A DNA stretch of 17,209 nucleotides. It comes from Planctomycetales bacterium (GTDB lineage Bacteria > Planctomycetota > Planctomycetia > Isosphaerales > Isosphaeraceae). The notes under the pieces are model-generated. The model was not told the origin of the DNA, searched no databases, and saw nothing but the letters and a program-made list of their open reading frames with translations. The stretch is from contig DAHZZC010000854.1 in the NCBI GenBank assembly GCA_027435495.1, positions 1-17,209 on the forward strand, given 5' to 3'. Positions 15,269 through 17,209 of the stretch are shown in pieces. Numbering within the stretch: the stretch's first letter is position 1; every line of letters starts with the position of its first letter. Both the position numbers and the translations under genes were made by a program.

Positions 15269-16741
15269 ATGAAGCTGGACCTCTTCTTTCGGCATCACGG
15301 GATCGTCGGCAATCCGTTCAGCGAGGAGGATGCCCAGACGGATACCGTCTTCAAGCGGCGATGCCTGGCGACCATCCATCATCCCGCCTGGAACAAGTTC
15401 TTCGGCAGTCCCGCCGATCCGTCGACCGCCCTGGTCTTCGGCGAGAAGGGGAGCGGCAAGACCGCGCTCCGGCTCCAGGCCCAGTCCGAGTTCGACGGCT
15501 ACAACCGCGAGAACCCCGGCGAACGGGTCTTCGTCATCTCCTATGATGACTTCAACCCGTACCTCGACAACTGCCGGACGGCGATGCGAGCCCGCGAGAT
15601 GGGGCAGGTCCTCGATGGCTGGCGGCTCGCCGACCACATGGACGCGGTCCTCTCGCTCGGGGTGACGCACCTGATCGATCTGCTCAAGCACGAGAAGGCC
15701 GACCTCTCGGTGCTGAGCCTCGACCAGCGGCGAGACCTCCTCTTGCTGGCGGCGCTCTACGACGCCTCCACCGGCGAGCCGATCTCTGGCCGATGGAGCC
15801 GGCTCCGCCGGCGATCGGGGTTCCGATCCCTCTGGGCCAGGCGGGACCTCCAGATCGGCGTCGGCACGACGATGCTCGTGATCGGGCTGATCTTCCTGTT
15901 CCCCGCGTTGCTGAAGCTGAGCATCCTCCCCTGGCTCCTGGTCCCGATCCTGGCCGGGTGGCTCTACTGGGGATGGCGACTCGCCCGCGCGGAGTGGTTC
16001 GCCCGTGACATCCGGAAGGGGCTTCGCGTTTTGAATCGCGACCCCTCAGCGCTCCGGTGGGAGCTCCTCTGGTTCAAGCCCTCGGAGCTGGGCGGCCAGC
16101 CGCTGCCGACCTCGAACCGGATCGGCGCCGAGGAGCGTTACGAGTTGCTCCGCAAGTTCCAGGGTGTCCTGCACACGCTCGGATACGCGGGGATCGTCGT
16201 GCTGATCGACCGGGTCGACGAGCCGCAGCAGGTCGAGGGCGACCCCCGGAAGATGCGCGACCTGATCTGGCCGCTCCTCGATCACAAGTTCCTCCGCCAC
16301 CCCGGCATCGGCGTGAAGCTGCTACTCCCGATCGAGCTGGCGTACTACCTCGAAAAGGAGGACAAGGAGTTCTACGACCGCGCCCGTCCCGACAAGCTCA
16401 ACATGATCAAGCCGCTCCGATGGACCGGCCCCTCGCTCTACGACCTGGCCTCGGATCGATTGCAGGCCTGCCACCCCGATCCGTCGAACAACGGCGACGC
16501 CCCGAGGCTCCGCCGGTTCATCGACGACGCCGTCAGCGATGATTATCTCAAGGAGGCCCTGGCCAACCTCCGGACGCCCCGTCACCTCTTCAAGTTCCTG
16601 CACCGGCTGATTGAGGAGCATTGCCACCGCCACACCGACGACGCCCCTCGGTGGACCATCGACTACGATACCTTCCGGACGACGTACGGCAACTACATGC
16701 GCGACCTCGACGCCTTTGATCGCGGCTACGGCCACGGTTGA
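15269..16741 (+). CDS. P-loop NTPase with an internal transmembrane hairpin (KAP-like architecture)
   Basis: This 490-residue protein has Walker A GEKGSGKT (58-65) and a Walker B-like strand IVVLIDRVDEP (309-319; Asp314, Asp317, Glu318). Between them lie two hydrophobic segments at about 197-214 and 218-237, flanked by Arg-rich stretches (RWSRLRRRSGFRSLWARR before them). The NTPase is therefore probably membrane-anchored with both ATP-site halves in the cytoplasm. Inserting a membrane hairpin inside the P-loop domain is a known feature of KAP-family NTPases, some of which take part in phage exclusion or membrane organisation. The DRVDEP box differs from the usual KAP motif, so the family call is tentative. 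The opening FFRHHGIVGNPFSEEDAQTD also recalls ExeA/TniB-like ATPases ('NPF'). The ATG at 15269 has CAGGG adjacent and GGAAAGG 11 bases upstream; the upstream open frame overlaps modA and looks non-coding. A Uma2-family gene follows after 32 bases and may be co-transcribed. Role unknown. Confidence 0.85.
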   Translation: MKLDLFFRHHGIVGNPFSEEDAQTDTVFKRRCLATIHHPAWNKFFGSPADPSTALVFGEKGSGKTALRLQAQSEFDGYNRENPGERVFVISYDDFNPYLDNCRTAMRAREMGQVLDGWRLADHMDAVLSLGVTHLIDLLKHEKADLSVLSLDQRRDLLLLAALYDASTGEPISGRWSRLRRRSGFRSLWARRDLQIGVGTTMLVIGLIFLFPALLKLSILPWLLVPILAGWLYWGWRLARAEWFARDIRKGLRVLNRDPSALRWELLWFKPSELGGQPLPTSNRIGAEERYELLRKFQGVLHTLGYAGIVVLIDRVDEPQQVEGDPRKMRDLIWPLLDHKFLRHPGIGVKLLLPIELAYYLEKEDKEFYDRARPDKLNMIKPLRWTGPSLYDLASDRLQACHPDPSNNGDAPRLRRFIDDAVSDDYLKEALANLRTPRHLFKFLHRLIEEHCHRHTDDAPRWTIDYDTFRTTYGNYMRDLDAFDRGYGHG

Positions 16742-16773
16742 TCCGTCGGGCGAGCCAGGGAGACGCATCCAGC

Positions 16774-17209
16774 ATGGCGACCGCGGCCCGATCGGCGATC
16801 CCGAGGGACCAGGACGGCGTCTTCGCCTGGGATCCGTCCTGGGACCGCGCCCGCGAGTTCCCGATCCGCATCCCTTGCTCCGAGGAAGAGTACCTCGGCA
16901 TCGACACCAATCTCCTCCTGGAATTCGCCGACGGTTTCCTCGAGGTCCTGCCGATGCCGACGATCTTTCATCAGTTGATCCTTGGTTTTCTCTACCTCCA
17001 GCTTCATGCTTTCGCAACGGCACGAGCCCTCGGAACGGTCGTCACGGCCGGCTACAGGGTACGGGTCGACCCCGGTCGGTATCGCGAGCCGGACATTCTC
17101 TTCATCGGACGAGAGCACTCGAACGGCATCGGCAAGAACTACTGCCAGAAGGTGGATCTCGCGATGGAGATCGTCAGCGAGTTCAACCGCCGGCACGACC
17201 TCGTGACCA
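16774..17209 (+). CDS. Uma2 family (DUF820) putative endonuclease, cut by the window edge
   Basis: An open frame from the ATG at 16774 runs off the right edge, giving at least 145 residues. The sequence shows the Uma2/DUF820 pattern: NLLLEFADGFLEVLPMP (strand, turn, 'DG..E..P'), His at the start of the following helix (IFHQLI), REPDILFIG (the 'PD' strand) and DLAMEIVSEFNRRHD (the 'E-V-S' strand with a downstream Asp). This corresponds to a PD-(D/E)XK-like nuclease fold. Uma2 proteins are greatly expanded in Planctomycetota and cyanobacteria. Their biological role is not settled, and many may not be active nucleases. The C-terminus, including any late catalytic Lys, lies outside the window. 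AGGGAG sits 11 bases before the ATG, a loosely spaced ribosome binding site. The gene is 32 bases downstream of the P-loop NTPase gene on the same strand. Confidence 0.85.
   Translation, partial: MATAARSAIPRDQDGVFAWDPSWDRAREFPIRIPCSEEEYLGIDTNLLLEFADGFLEVLPMPTIFHQLILGFLYLQLHAFATARALGTVVTAGYRVRVDPGRYREPDILFIGREHSNGIGKNYCQKVDLAMEIVSEFNRRHDLVT

Overview
This is a strongly GC-rich chromosomal segment that looks like Planctomycetota, probably an Isosphaeraceae-type lineage. The clues are a Ser/Thr kinase fused to a large AAA-type ATPase with a helical-repeat tail, a short membrane protein whose basic N-terminus runs into a 'FRFTIGQMMW'-like segment ahead of a zinc ribbon, a Uma2-family gene, and the overall codon usage. 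The assignment is inference from family style, not from a marker gene. I saw no rRNA, tRNA, CRISPR array or insertion sequence.

Left part (195-4506): a small SnoaL/NTF2-like protein on the + strand meets, tail to tail with a 14-bp overlap, a roughly 1,295-residue minus-strand kinase-ATPase-repeat protein. A roughly 370-bp divergent intergenic region follows. It holds an AT-rich 18-bp inverted repeat that could be an operator.

Centre (4878-9625): a three-gene + strand cluster, and the most interesting part of the window. The first two genes together resemble one protein, VioB (iminophenyl-pyruvate dimer synthase of violacein biosynthesis; relatives RebD and StaD). It appears split at the linker between its N-terminal region and its C-terminal ferritin-like domain. 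The second gene keeps a complete candidate di-metal ligand set (E, ExxH, E, ExxH). The third gene is an MFS exporter-type permease. No VioA, VioC, VioD or VioE homologue lies in the window, so this looks like a minimal or orphan locus related to bis-indole or amino-acid-derived metabolite chemistry, with its own exporter.

Right part (9638-17209): minus-strand genes for a zinc-ribbon membrane protein and a soluble hybrid histidine kinase are followed by a compact molybdate ABC transporter operon (modA-modB-modC, with 4-base overlaps and a TTG start for modC). Divergent from modA is a P-loop NTPase with a transmembrane hairpin between Walker A and Walker B. A Uma2-family gene then runs off the right edge.
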